Assembly (NCBI RefSeq): GCF_905171775.1
Contig: NC_053491.1
Location: 404,016,838-404,080,837 of the forward strand
Source: Rana temporaria
Lineage: Eukaryota > Chordata > Amphibia > Anura > Ranidae
Direction of reading: 5' to 3'
Length of the DNA stretch: 64,000 nt
Below, in pieces: positions 23,524-34,867 of this stretch. The translations under genes were made by a program, and so were the position numbers. Below the pieces are notes generated by a model. That model was not told where the DNA came from, did not search any database, and worked only from the letters and a program-made list of their open reading frames with translations. Every line of letters begins with the position of its first letter. The first letter of the stretch is position 1.

Positions 23524-25234
23524 TGTCTGTCGCCTTACTCCCTACTCTCTCTATATGTCCTGATTCCCAAACATGCTGAGACTGAAAGTGAGGGAAAATC
23601 CATAATTGTGAGTTGTCAACAGAAGCTGAAAGTGAAGCTGGGCAAGACTGTTGTGCACAAATATTAGCAGGGTGAAGGTCCTGAAAAAAGACCAAAGGAT
23701 TACAGATCCCCCACTTAACTTCAGAACAGGCATCCCAAAACCTACATCCTATAACATATGTGGGGTGCCAACTGTTAAGAACAGGCTGGCCTTGCATCCA
23801 GTGTGAAAAAATGTCTCCAAGTTGGCCAGAAGGCCTGTTTAAAGAAGCACTGAGCAAGTAAATGCTTAAGGTGCCATGACCGTGTGCCAGTGGCTCACAG
23901 AAGTGTCACCACCCCCATATTGATCCTCTAGGGACCCTTAGCCCCAGGGGGCATTTGCACTGCAGGCTCTTTGCCTTCCCTTCAACTGGCAGGATCTGGG
24001 AAGACCTGTTTCAATCAGGAGGCTCTGGATCCCTCAAAATTCCTCACTCTACAGAAGTGATCCCTGCCCCTTGAAACAAGGTGACACTTGTTCCAATGAC
24101 AGCTGTTTTTTCTGTTTTGGACAGAGTGGCAAAAGAGTAGAAATTCCGTCAGATGTTAATAAATGTTACTTAGTAGGTTCAAAGGCTGCAACATTTTTTT
24201 TGGCAACACAGAAGCCATTATCACTGTCTTCCTGTCCCAGTGATAACCAGTAATATCATTTCCTGTCCAATTGACACAGTGAGTTGAAATTTCCTTACAG
24301 TGGGACTTTTACCATAACAACTCGATTAAAAGAAAAAAAAATGTTCTTTAGCAACGAGCATGCATTCCACATTAATAATTATGCTTCCAGAATTAGTGTG
24401 TGCTGTAAATTACCTCCAGTATTGCTCCTGTGTCTTCTTGATGGAGGCTTCCATTTTTCTGAAGCCCAGAGCCTCTGAGCAGCAGAAAATCATTAAGTGG
24501 AACTAAACCCACTAATTTAATGGTTTCAAAAAACAATTCCATTCTTGGAATGCCAGGAATGCTAACTGTCACATTTGCTTGTGTCGTCAACCAAACTGTT
24601 AAACTATCAAATGGCTGGAGTCATAACTGATGGCACGTGCAGCACCATGGCAGTTGCAGATCAAACAGAAGCAGCTTCCTTGGCTGTAAAGGATAGGAGG
24701 GTTTAATTCTGCTTTAAGGCTGTCAGCAGATTGTCCTCTACAAATTCCATAGTGCCTAAAAATGGAGAGCAAATGAGCATGTGCAGAGCAGGGTGAGACA
24801 ATGTATTACTGAATTTTAAATGGTATAGACACTTATTTTTTATGTTTTACACAATTAGACCTGCAAAAGGGATCTAGCAGGACTTAACTTTCTGACTAAA
24901 GTTCCACTTTAAAGGGATATAGGAACTAGGTCAAAGAATACCTATTATAACTGAACTACATCTGTCAATGGGGACCCTTCTTTGGATAACCTTATGTTCT
25001 AGGCTTTCATACTTATTGCTTTGACAATGTTTTCGATTCTCTGGTCCACAGCAAGTTTTGAGATAAGGCTTTCCAACAGTTTCCTGACACTTTTTGTGCG
25101 CTGTGCTTTTTGCAGGTCTGTTACTAAAAAGTGCTAGAAGCAAAACACAGCCGGGCAGCTAGGACTTTCAGAAAAAATGAAGCATGGCAGCCCCCATACT
25201 TCTCTCAATACAATGTACTTTAAGGATGCAGATA
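23524..25234. other. No gene recognised
   Basis: Mostly single-copy looking. The frame at 23468-23857 (minus) has no recognised domain. Confidence 0.35.
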
Positions 25235-25625
25235 CAGTAAAACCTTGGACTGCAAGCATAATTCGTTCCAGAAACATGCTTGTAATCCAAAGCACTTGTA
25301 TATCAAAGCAAATTTCCCCATAAGAAATAATGGAAACTCAAATGATTCGTTCCACAACCATTAATTCCTAGGTCCTTCAGTTTATAGTCCATATAAAAAG
25401 ATTATAGCAATGTGATAGGTTGTGTAACCATAAAATTTCCATCCACAAATGGAAGCCTCCACAAGGGGATTAGAAGCAAAATCCAGCAGGAGCTACAGAT
25501 TATTAAAGAGAAGAGAGATGCCTCTAAGTGTAGCAATAAGTTGCTAAATGTTGTACCTTCATTAAATGTAACCATATTGCTACACTTAGAGTCATCTCTC
25601 TTCTCTTTTATACTCGTTGTGACAT
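25235..25625 (+). mobile_element. Tc1/mariner-type MITE, right end missing
   Basis: It begins CAGTAAAACCTTGGACTGCAAG after TA and shares the interior of the element at 20220-20780. A strong hairpin (25507-25612) pairs 'agagaagagagatg...ctctaagtgtagcaat' with its inverse. The terminal repeat expected at the right is absent. Confidence 0.65.
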
Positions 25626-26500
25626 AACTCTACTCCAGAGTCTAATTATTGTTATACCTCTTTACTGCTTAATTTCCTTATTACCCTGTATCGTTAGAAC
25701 GTGGTTACTTTTTTTTTTTTTCTTTTTATTGTTTTCAAAAACCATGGTATAAGTTATACTTCTTCTTTAAAACTAGATGTTTTGACTTCTTCAAGACTGT
25801 ATAAAAATATGCCCTCTGCTGCGACAAGCGTGGTGAAATCCGCGTGAGAAAAGAACAGTCTGCTTTTGACGGGCGCAACCAGAATGACAACACGCACTTA
25901 TGAATAACTGCCCTACAGGGAAAGACAATGTGATTCTTGCTGGATTTAATTGTATGTAGACACTTTCCTGTCTCCAGACTATGATCAATTCCCCACTGTA
26001 TTTACTGACTATTAATGGTGCAGCAGTCTGTAAGTCTTATTATTTCTGCAACATTAATTTTCAGTTTCGAAAAATTCTCGCTATATTTCCATTGTTGTTT
26101 ATTTTAAACTTTTTTTTTTTAAGAGGTTCTAATGAACAGATCTGAAAGACACTCTGTTAAAAACACTTTACACTTTCAGTCCTACCCTTATAATTAATGT
26201 GAAGCAGTCTTACTGGATAGAAGGGTTTCCTCGCTATTGTAAAAAGCCGCATCTACGTACGATAGAAAAATGAAATACTTTTTTTCTCCAAACTATCTGC
26301 GGGCATAGAAAGATGAACACAATTAGGGAACCGGAATTTTATGTTGGTGTCAATAATAGCAGGCATCCTTCATGGTTATATCAGAAATTGGGCTTGTCTG
26401 CTTTCTTTTCTTGTTTTTTTTTTTTTTTGTAATATGTACATAATGATATTTTTTATTGCCACAAATCCATAGTAAAAATACATTTAATTATTATTTTTTT
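25626..26500. other. No gene recognised
   Basis: AT-rich, no recognisable element. Confidence 0.35.
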
Positions 26501-26792
<292 letters not shown>

Positions 26793-26989
26793 TAATTTGG
26801 GGTTCACAGACCATACAGTAGATAGTTGTACAGTGTCATAGATTCTCATGCAAAGAAGTCACAGAGGAAAATATATGCAATGCAAACAAGTGTAGAATCC
26901 TGAAGGATTAGTAGGATTAGATTAAATGCTTCCTATTTATTCTGTGTCTGGCATTAACAGTGGTTGAATATGTTAAGCAAATAGGATAT

Positions 26990-27215
26990 TTACTTTGCAT
27001 GGGTATTTTCATTTAGCCTAATGAAGGTGGTGAAAATTTACTTTGCAAAGAATATCCAATCGAGTGCAAGGGGGGGGGGGGGGGGGACAGTATTTGATGA
27101 TGGAAGTCATCTGATCTTCTCATCTCACTCAATAAGCTAAGGGAAAATTCTATTGGAAAGTCAAATATTCCTTGCAAAGGGAACAGCCTATTTGCCTTTA
27201 GTAAATCAACCGTAT
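26990..27215. mobile_element. Degraded GGGGTTGATTTACT-family MITE with G-run
   Basis: The right part ends 'tttgcctttagtaaatcaaccgta', which matches the family end seen at 28510-28536. An uninterrupted G-run lies near 27068-27087. The left end is not clear. Confidence 0.4.
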
Positions 27216-28267
27216 TTGTGTTCAGTTTACAAAGGGAATAGACAATTTTCGCTTTGCAAAGTCAATGCCCAACTGATCCAGGTCTCCTTTGTAGTAAATG
27301 TTGCTGTTATCCTGTAGACTTCTGTACATTTCAATATATAAGTCAAAATAATTTCAAAATATTTAGCTTAGTAAACACAGTAAAGTTGTATTCACTTCAG
27401 TCATCCAATGAAGTGTAAGCAAAAATCCTGTTTTTGCTAATATTTTCCTTGCAGATGACTGGGTATTCAGAGGGAACATAGCTTTACCATAAAGAGTTCC
27501 AGCCTGTACAAAAATATATATAAGGACACTTGGGTTCCTGAGATGTTGGCACCAAAAGCCAATTTGTCGTTCGCCTTCAGGGGCAGGTGCCGGAACTGCA
27601 TCTAAGGGAACCCGGTAGTGAAGCCTTCAGGCTTCACAGCTGGTTTCCTACTGTGAATGCGTGAGTTGCGCTGTGCTTGCTCATCTTCTGGGACACATAC
27701 AGGTCCCAGGAGGCAAGGGGGGGGAGATGAAGGGCATAAATCACTCTGGGAAGGGACGTACCTTGCTTTGGATACAAAGGAATTGAGGAGAATAGCAATA
27801 AAAAAATAGCAAAGTTAAAACAAACAGAAAAAAAAAAAGATAGCCAATACACAAGATGCATTAATTGAATAGATGGTGCAAAGTGTTATATGTGGGTGGT
27901 ACTCAGCTTTAAGTACTAAGCTAAATGAATATTCACTTTACTAAGTAAATCTCAGCTCCTTTTGTAATACAACACCAAAGAAAGAAGATGTAAGAATGTA
28001 GTATAATATTGTGTAGAAAAGCCAGGAAAAATAATTATTTCTGCAAGGCTTTTATATATTGTCTAATAATTCCTGCAATTGACAAGTATTGTCAAGTAAA
28101 ATTATACATGCATGCAATTAACCTGTTCTATCTCTTTTATTATGTTATTGCTATTTATCTATTATTTATTTTCATATATGATTGGGCCTGTAGACCGTCA
28201 CCAACTGCATTCATCAGCTGACCCACATTGTAATTATTTGAAACACAAAGCAAACCTTAAAGATATT
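27216..28267. other. No gene recognised
   Basis: A piece at about 27590-27740 resembles the inner part of the TTAAAG MITEs ('gaagcc..ggcttca', 'gggacc'). The rest is AT-rich. Confidence 0.3.
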
Positions 28268-28536
28268 GGGGTTGATTTACTAAAGGCAAATAGTTTGTGC
28301 ACTTTATAAGTGCAGTTGCACTCTGCAATTACATTTACTCCAGAGTTTAGTAAATGAGAGGGAGCTCACCATCCAATCATGTGCAAGCAAAAATGCATTT
28401 TTTTTATTTTCCTTTCATGTGATTGGCTATTGTTTGCAAAGTAAAGCTTTGCCCCATTTACTAAGCTCTGGGGCGAATGCCCTTGCAGAGTGCAACTGCA
28501 CTTATAATGTTCATTTGCCTGTAGTAAATCAACCCC
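28268..28536. mobile_element. GGGGTTGATTTACTAAA MITE, complete
   Basis: It begins GGGGTTGATTTACTAAAGGC and ends inverted as GCCTGTAGTAAATCAACCCC. The arms contain 'tgcagttgcactctgca' and its inverse. No coding capacity. Confidence 0.8.
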
Positions 28537-28621
28537 ATAGAATAGTGCTTAACAGACTGTCATAGCCTAGATACTAAAGGCAAGTAGGCTGTACCTTTTG
28601 TAAGGCAATTTTCCCCAGAGC

Positions 28622-29760
28622 CAGGGGTGTCGGGAGGGGGTGGCTGGGGGGGCTGGAGCTCCGAGTGTGCCCCCAAAAAGCCCAGAGTCTCCATAATCCC
28701 TAATAGCATTATTAGCCCCGAGCCTATTCCACAGGCAATGGGGAACAATCTCCCACTTATGCAGCGTGGCCGAGTGATGTTACTGAAGTACAAATAGTCC
28801 CGCCTCTGGGACCCAGCTTCTATGATGGACGTCCCACTGGTCCAATGCCGGGAATTCGGGACGTGTAACATCCATCATAGGCGCCACCGGGTCCAGGAGG
28901 AGGCAGGGAATGACACTGTGGCCGTGCTGGGTGCTGGGTGATCCCCACTCGCGGGTGTGTAAATGGCCGGGCAGCAGAGCTGCTCTCACATCCTGGCTCT
29001 CTCCTCCCTGATGCGTGCAGCCTGCTGTGAAGTGGTCTGAATGAGCTGGGCTACACTACGCAGGTAAGGCTGAGCTGAGCTGCAGGAGTGTCAAGAGGTC
29101 ATATGTCACAGGGGGGTTCTTTGTATGTGTCAGGTGGGTTCAGTGTATGTGTCAGGGGGATCAATGTAGGTGTCAGGGGGGTCAGTGTATGTGTCAGGGG
29201 GTCAGGCCTCGTACACACGACCAAGGAACGCTTGCTTTGCGTACACGCGGTCAAGACAAAATCTCCTCGTTCTCAAACGCGGTGACGTACAACACATACA
29301 ATGGCAGGGGAAGTTCTATTCCACTGGCACAACCCTTGGGGCTGCTTTTGCTAATCTCATGTTACTGCGTGTTAAGTAAAAGTTTGGTAAGAGACGATTT
29401 GCACTTTTCAGTCTGTTACAGTGTGAAAAATGTGTTATCTCCGTTACAAACACTACTAGGTTTCTTAGCATACACACGATCGCGTTTCTCGTCGAAAACA
29501 AGCCAGAAGAGGAACACGACGAGGAAATTGACACTCCCGTCGAGGAAAAAGAGAACTTGTTCTCTTTTTTCCTCGTCGAGTTCCTTGACGGTTTCCTCGA
29601 TGAAAAACTTACACACAACCGTTTTCCTCGGCAAAAAAGCTCTCCCACCAAGTTTCTTGATGGATCGAGGAAAACGGTTTTGTGTACGAGGCCTAAGTGT
29701 ATGTGTCAGGGGGGTCAGTGTATGTGTCAGGGGGTCAGTGTATGTGTCAGACTACATAAA
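28622..29760. mobile_element. hAT-like element with a 21-bp minisatellite, interrupted
   Basis: It begins CAGGGGTGTCGGGAGGG, a hAT-like end, runs through GC-rich sequence and then a roughly 21-bp repeat (GTGTCAGGGGGGTCAGTGTAT) at about 29105-29215. The repeat resumes at 29693-29750 after a nested MITE. The right terminal repeat was not found. Confidence 0.5.
29211..29697. mobile_element. CGTACACACGA MITE, CTCGACGAG-arm family, long form
   Basis: The element is 29216-29692. It begins GCCTCGTACACACGACCAAG and ends TTGTGTACGAGGC. Unlike the short forms it contains the shared core (about 29275-29460). Its flanks GTCAG and CTAAG match at only three of five positions. It interrupts the 21-bp minisatellite. 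Confidence 0.75.
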
Positions 29761-29841
29761 AAAAGAAAAAACAACTGAACATATCAAAATTGCTGCACGC
29801 ATCTAGTTCAAACTTATAAAGAAAAAACAATACTATATGTC

Positions 29842-29842
<1 letters not shown>

Positions 29843-29880
<38 letters not shown>
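29843..29880. repeat. TA repeat at the LTR element's left flank
   Basis: A TA run that resumes directly after the right LTR (35361-35390), so the retrotransposon was inserted into a TA microsatellite. Confidence 0.9.
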
Positions 29881-29883
<3 letters not shown>

Positions 29884-30373
29884 GAGGGATTAGCTCGTGG
29901 GGATCACCTTTTCTGAAATCACAGTCTGTAAGCAGGCACTTTCTTTTAAGTCTGGCGGATGCCAGATTTTATTTATACACGGTTTGCAGATTAAAATAAA
30001 CAAAACAATAAATTAAATCCTTGCCGTCCGGCGCTAAACTAAACAAACATGATCTCCTCTCTATACAGTGTGGGGCTAGTCCCTGACACCCACAAAACAT
30101 GCAGTAAAGCAAACCTTTTAGTCCAGCACTCAGCGCTCCCCTCACTCAGGTCCCTTCCTGAGTTTCAAGCCAGAGCCCTGTTGTGCTCTCTTCCTGGACA
30201 TTTAAAGTCCAGCTGATTGTGGACTCCAGTGGACCCAAACATCCGGACCGGAATCCTAGCCAGGCCCAGAGGCTGTAAAACCCGGAATGGATTCCGGTTC
30301 AGTCTCTCATAATGGAACGTATGCGAGGTGAAATGTACCTATGATCATGTATCGCACCTCGCATACTGTCACA
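29881..30373 (-). repeat. 3' LTR (493 bp)
   Basis: It begins TGTGAGGG and ends CTGTCACA on the plus strand, with the usual TG...CA ends and a short inverted repeat. It is identical to the other LTR except for one visible substitution (T at 30050 where the other has G). The last codons of pol extend into it. Confidence 0.93.
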
Positions 30374-32890
30374 TATCCTCCCCCTCTGCTCAAGCCCCTG
30401 CGGCTGAGCACTTGACCCAACCATACAGTGCACACGGGAGAGGGCATCTGCATTATTTTGGAGCTTCCCTGGCCTGTGCTCCACCGTAAATTTAAAAGGC
30501 TGTAGAGCCAGGAACCACCTTGTCACACGAGCATTTTTCTCCCTGTTGTCACACATCCACTTCAGGGGAGCATGGTCTGTGACCAGCTTAAATGACCTCC
30601 CCAGTAGGTAATACCTCAGGGAGTCTAAGGCCCACTTAATGGCGAGACACTCCTTTTCTACGATGGCATAATTGTTCTCGTGCTTGTTCAGCTTCCTGCT
30701 CAGGTATACCACTGGGTGCTCCTCACCATCCCTGATCTGTGACAGTACGGCCCCTAGTCCCACCTCAGAGGCATCCGTCTGTATAACAAACTCCTGGCTA
30801 AAATCCGGGGTTACTAGTACGGGTACCATACAAAGAGCCTGTTTTAACTTCTGAAATGCCCCCTCGGCTTCGGGGTTCCATTTGACCATGACCGACCCCT
30901 TACCCTTCGTTAGATCGGTCAAGGGGGCGGCAATGGTGGCAAAATTGGGTATAAAACGCCTGTAATACCCCGTAATGCCCAGGAAGGCCATCACTTGTTT
31001 TTTATTGACTGGTTGGGGCCATTTTTGAATTGCCTCAATCTTATTGGTCTGCGGCTTGACCATCCCCCGGCCAATAACGTACCCAAGGTATTTGGCCTCC
31101 TCCAGGCCTATGGCACATTTCTTTGGATTGGCCGTGAGCCGTGCTTCCCTAAGGGAATCTACGACCGCTTGTACACGGAGCAGGTGCGATTCCCAATCTG
31201 GGCTGTGGATGACCACATCGTCCAAGTACGCCGCTGCATACGAACGATGTGGTCTCAAAATTTTGTCCATCATTCGCTGGAATGATGCAGGGGCTCCGTG
31301 CAGACCAAACGGCATCCGCTTATACTGAAACGAGCCCTCAGGAGTGGAAAAGGCAGTCTTCTCCTTGGCCGATTCAGTAAGCGGTATCTGCCAATAACCT
31401 TTCGTTAGGTCTAGGGTCGTTATGTAGCGAGCCTGTCCCAACCTGTCCACAAGTTCGTCGACCCGGGGCATCGGGTAGGCGTCAAATTTGGACACACTGT
31501 TAAGTTTTCTAAAATCATTACAAAACCTAATACTGCCATCAGGTTTTGGGACCAGCACTATGGGACTTGACCACTCACTGTGAGACTCCTCGATCACATC
31601 CAACTCTAACATATTTTTTATTTCTTCCGCAACTGCCTCTCGCCGGGCCTCTGGAATTCTATATGGTTTTACATTTACCCGAACCCCTGGTTCCGTCACT
31701 ATGTCATGTTGGATCGTGTTGGTCAGTCCGGGTAAGCGGGAGAAAAAGTCTCTATTTTTCTGCACGAATGCCCTAACGTCACTTTGCTGTGCTACGGACA
31801 GGGAATCCGTGATGGGAACGTCAGGTATCACGGGTATCCGGTCTGTTGGAGGCAGGGACGTGGCCAGTAAAGTCTCTCGGTCCTTCCAGGGCTTTAAGAG
31901 ATTTACATGGTAAATTTGGTGTGGTTTCCTTTTCCCTGGCTGGTAGACTTTGTAGTTTACCTCCCCCACCCTTTGGACAACCTCAAAGGGACCCTGCCAC
32001 TTGGCTAAAAACGTACTTTCTACTGTAGGAACCAGTACCAACACTCTGTCCCCCGGGTTGAAAGTACGGACCTTGGCACCCCGGTTATAGACCCTCCTTT
32101 GGGCCTCCTGGGCTCGCTCCATATGTTCCCGTACTAGGGGCAGAACGGCTGTGATTCGGTCCTGCATCAAGGAGACATGCTCTATGATGCTCCTATATGG
32201 GCTGACCTCTCCTTCCCACGTTTCTTTAGCAATATCTAGCAGGCCCCTGGGATGCCTACCATACAAGAGCTCAAAGGGGGAATAGCCTGTGGAGGCCTGT
32301 GGAACCTCTCGTATGGCAAACATGAGATATGGTAGCAAAAAATCCCAGTCTCTCCCATCCTTGTCGACCACCTTTTTCAACATACTCTTCAATGTTTTAT
32401 TAAACCTTTCGACCAGACCATCTGTCTGGGGGTGGTAGACAGAAGTACGGAGATGGGAGATTTTGTACAATCTACACAATTCCTTGGTAACCCTTGACAT
32501 AAAAGGGGTGCCTTGATCGGTCAAGATCTCTTTTGGGATCCCCACTCGACTAAACACCTGGACTAATTCCTTGGCAATAACCTTGGCGGAGGTGTTACGC
32601 AAGGGTATGGCCTCAGGATAGCGAGTCGCATAGTCCAGGATCACCAGAATATGCTGGTGACCTCGGGCAGATTTCACGACCGGCCCCACCAGGTCCATGC
32701 CAATCCTTTCAAAGGGGACCTCAATTATTGGTAGAGGAACAAGGGGGCTGCGAAAATGGGGCGATGGTGCTGACATTTGGCACTCGGGGCACGATTCGCA
32801 GTACTCCTTGACCTCTGCATGCAAACCGGGCCAGAAGAATCTTTGGGTGATTCTCTCCCTGGTTTTTTCGACCCCGAGATGTCCCCCCAT
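30299..32890 (-). CDS. Pol: integrase - reverse transcriptase - RNase H
   Basis: The frame is 863 residues. The integrase comes first: the second zinc-binding half (GGHLG at 2-6, CESCPEC at 31-37), then the catalytic core with D66, D125 and E161 (35 residues between the last two), then a GPY/F-like module (KWQGPF at 297-302). The reverse transcriptase follows, with TLDL at 492-495, PFGL at 527-530 and the YLDD active site at 555-558. RNase H has D706 in a TDAS motif, E746, D772 and the HRPG...NNADALSR end (806-819). The protein copies the element RNA and inserts the DNA in the nucleus. The start ATG overlaps the gag stop (TAATG). The first zinc-finger half (a histidine) can be read just upstream in this frame, so entry by frameshift is as likely as re-initiation. 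The frame ends about 25 codons inside the 3' LTR. No stops or frameshifts are seen. Confidence 0.93.
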   Translation of the reverse strand: MGGHLGVEKTRERITQRFFWPGLHAEVKEYCESCPECQMSAPSPHFRSPLVPLPIIEVPFERIGMDLVGPVVKSARGHQHILVILDYATRYPEAIPLRNTSAKVIAKELVQVFSRVGIPKEILTDQGTPFMSRVTKELCRLYKISHLRTSVYHPQTDGLVERFNKTLKSMLKKVVDKDGRDWDFLLPYLMFAIREVPQASTGYSPFELLYGRHPRGLLDIAKETWEGEVSPYRSIIEHVSLMQDRITAVLPLVREHMERAQEAQRRVYNRGAKVRTFNPGDRVLVLVPTVESTFLAKWQGPFEVVQRVGEVNYKVYQPGKRKPHQIYHVNLLKPWKDRETLLATSLPPTDRIPVIPDVPITDSLSVAQQSDVRAFVQKNRDFFSRLPGLTNTIQHDIVTEPGVRVNVKPYRIPEARREAVAEEIKNMLELDVIEESHSEWSSPIVLVPKPDGSIRFCNDFRKLNSVSKFDAYPMPRVDELVDRLGQARYITTLDLTKGYWQIPLTESAKEKTAFSTPEGSFQYKRMPFGLHGAPASFQRMMDKILRPHRSYAAAYLDDVVIHSPDWESHLLRVQAVVDSLREARLTANPKKCAIGLEEAKYLGYVIGRGMVKPQTNKIEAIQKWPQPVNKKQVMAFLGITGYYRRFIPNFATIAAPLTDLTKGKGSVMVKWNPEAEGAFQKLKQALCMVPVLVTPDFSQEFVIQTDASEVGLGAVLSQIRDGEEHPVVYLSRKLNKHENNYAIVEKECLAIKWALDSLRYYLLGRSFKLVTDHAPLKWMCDNREKNARVTRWFLALQPFKFTVEHRPGKLQNNADALSRVHCMVGSSAQPQGLEQRGRICDSMRGAIHDHRYISPRIRSIMRD

Positions 32891-34836
32891 TACGTGACCA
32901 TGATCCTGCGAAAGGGTTTGGGAACCAGTAGCTGTTCTACCTCTTCCTCTCCATGTTTTATCACTCGATATAACAAATTGTTTTTAATTGCCATGTAGGG
33001 AAAGGACACCACCCAATTAGGATCCACCGGTTCCCCATCCAACACCTTAACATTTTCCCTGGCATTCATGAGGGTGGGCTCTCGCAGCTGCTCGGTACAG
33101 AAATCCTCCCTCCTGACCTCCAAGTCGGGTACCACATTTTGGCTACTCTCCATGTCAGGGTCAGGCGAGGTTTCCTGTTCGTTACCCTCAGGCTGGGTGC
33201 TAGCTTCTAAGTCCTCCGGTTCCCCAGCCATGGCAGGGAATGGTGGAGGATCTCCAGCCTCCTCGATCCCACCAACAGCATGCCCTTCCCTTTGGCAAAA
33301 CGGGTCTGGTGAGAGTTCTCGAGTTTCCCCAGTAGGGGGAGCGCTATCTACGGGCCTCCCTTCACTCTCCCATAACTTCCAAAAATGAGGAAAGTCCCTC
33401 CCCACTAAGGCTTCATGGAGCAGTGAAGGTACCACCCCCACTGAATGTGTTACACAGCCCCAGGGGGTATCAACCTCAACCACCGCTGTCTGGTAGTCCC
33501 GAGTGTCCCCATGGATGCATATTACCCCAATACAACTGGGGTGTAGTTTTGCGGGGTCTACACACACACTCCTGACTAAGGTCACCACACTACCAGAGTC
33601 TAGCAGGGCTGTAAGAGGCTTGCCATCTACTGAAATAACGCACATTTGTTTTTCCAGGCGACGCTGACCTGTCGCAACACATGCGACCTGTGCAAACAGA
33701 GAAAGGCGTCTTACCCTATCAACATAATCACATTGCATAGGTTCATCATTTAGAGGGCAGTCTGCAGCAATATGAACTAATGCATGGCAACGAAAACACC
33801 GTATTTGCCCTACCCCCAGTCCTCTTACTGGTCCCAAAAACCTTCCTGGCTTCTTTGGCCAGTCTCCAGGTCTAGGACCTACAGTCTCATCTGCTGTAAC
33901 AACAGTCTTATCCACTCTCCCCAAACTCTTGAACCCCGGAACAGTCTTACCCGAACCGTTGGGAGATCTTGCACCCCGAGACACTCCGAAGTGGGGCGTG
34001 GGTGGGTTTATTAAGTCCTCGGTAGCACTGTACCTCTCCACTAGGTCCACCATTTGGGCTGCAGTGTTGGGGTCCCCCTGTCCGACCCACTTTCTCAGGG
34101 TAGCAGGGAGCGCACGCAGGTACCGGTCCATTACCACACGCTCCACAATCTGAGGGCTGGTCAGAGTCTCTGGCTGCAACCACTTCCTGGTGAGGTGGAC
34201 CAGGTCAAACATTTGTGACCGGGGTGGCTTGTTGCTGGAATAGGACCACTGATGCACGCGCTGGGATCGGACTGCCATGGTGACACCCAAGCGTGCGAGT
34301 ATTTCTGTCTTTAGAGTCTCATAGTCCTGGGCCTTATCTGGTTCTAGGTCAAAATAGGCCTTTTGGGGTTCTCCTGTTAGGAATGGGGCCAATAGTCCCG
34401 CCCACTGCTCTTTTGGCCATCCTTCGCGGTCAGCGACTCTCTCGAAAGTCGCCATGTACGCCTCAACATCATCCGCCGGTGTCATCTTTTGCAGGTGGTA
34501 GGAAGCACGTACAATCTTTGGTTCCGCTAACACCGGAGGTGCGGACCCCTTTTTCAGTTCCACCAGAGCTTCGGCGAACTGTCGGTTCATCTCCTGCTGG
34601 GCAGCGTGTTGTGCTGCAACGGCCTCTGCGACTTGGCGGTGTTGTGCTGCAACGGCCTCTGCGACTTGGCGGTGTTGTGCTGCAGCGGCCTCTGCGACTT
34701 GGCGGTTTATCTCCTGCTGGGCAGCCTGTTGTGCTGCAGCGGCCTCTCGTTGTGCTGCAGCGGCCTCTGCGACTTGGCGGTTGGTTTCCCGCTGGGCTGC
34801 ATTGGCCTGTAGCAGGGCCTTTAACATTTCTTCCAT
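32890..34836 (-). CDS. Gag with protease domain
   Basis: The frame is open from 34866 with a GTG, but the first ATG is at 34836, and I prefer that start because the stretch before it overlaps the expected primer-binding region. Counting from 34866, residues 10-105 form an Ala/Gln-rich coiled coil with short internal repeats (RQVAEA). Residues 115-290 are a helical capsid region (DVEAYMATFERVA...RKWLQP...VVMDRYLRALP) resembling Gmr1 gag, the family proposed as the source of vertebrate SCAN domains. Residues 357-370 are a CCHC knuckle, and a retropepsin-like DSG lies at 423-425 with GRDF at 489-492. The tail (about 630-658) reads like the start of an integrase N-terminal domain and stops at TAA, so gag and pol are probably joined by recoding. 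It forms the particle and matures the polyprotein. Confidence 0.88.
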   Translation of the reverse strand: MEEMLKALLQANAAQRETNRQVAEAAAAQREAAAAQQAAQQEINRQVAEAAAAQHRQVAEAVAAQHRQVAEAVAAQHAAQQEMNRQFAEALVELKKGSAPPVLAEPKIVRASYHLQKMTPADDVEAYMATFERVADREGWPKEQWAGLLAPFLTGEPQKAYFDLEPDKAQDYETLKTEILARLGVTMAVRSQRVHQWSYSSNKPPRSQMFDLVHLTRKWLQPETLTSPQIVERVVMDRYLRALPATLRKWVGQGDPNTAAQMVDLVERYSATEDLINPPTPHFGVSRGARSPNGSGKTVPGFKSLGRVDKTVVTADETVGPRPGDWPKKPGRFLGPVRGLGVGQIRCFRCHALVHIAADCPLNDEPMQCDYVDRVRRLSLFAQVACVATGQRRLEKQMCVISVDGKPLTALLDSGSVVTLVRSVCVDPAKLHPSCIGVICIHGDTRDYQTAVVEVDTPWGCVTHSVGVVPSLLHEALVGRDFPHFWKLWESEGRPVDSAPPTGETRELSPDPFCQREGHAVGGIEEAGDPPPFPAMAGEPEDLEASTQPEGNEQETSPDPDMESSQNVVPDLEVRREDFCTEQLREPTLMNARENVKVLDGEPVDPNWVVSFPYMAIKNNLLYRVIKHGEEEVEQLLVPKPFRRIMVT

Positions 34837-34867
34837 TTTCAGAAAAGTGCCCGCTGAATCCACCACG

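Noticed and set aside
32900..32950. Classical -1 slippery heptamer at the gag-pol junction
   Set aside because: CCCAAAC and related words occur but in the wrong phase for simultaneous slippage.
34849..34866. Assigned tRNA primer-binding site
   Set aside because: TGGTGGATTC has the right start and position, but I could not match the rest to a specific tRNA 3' end.
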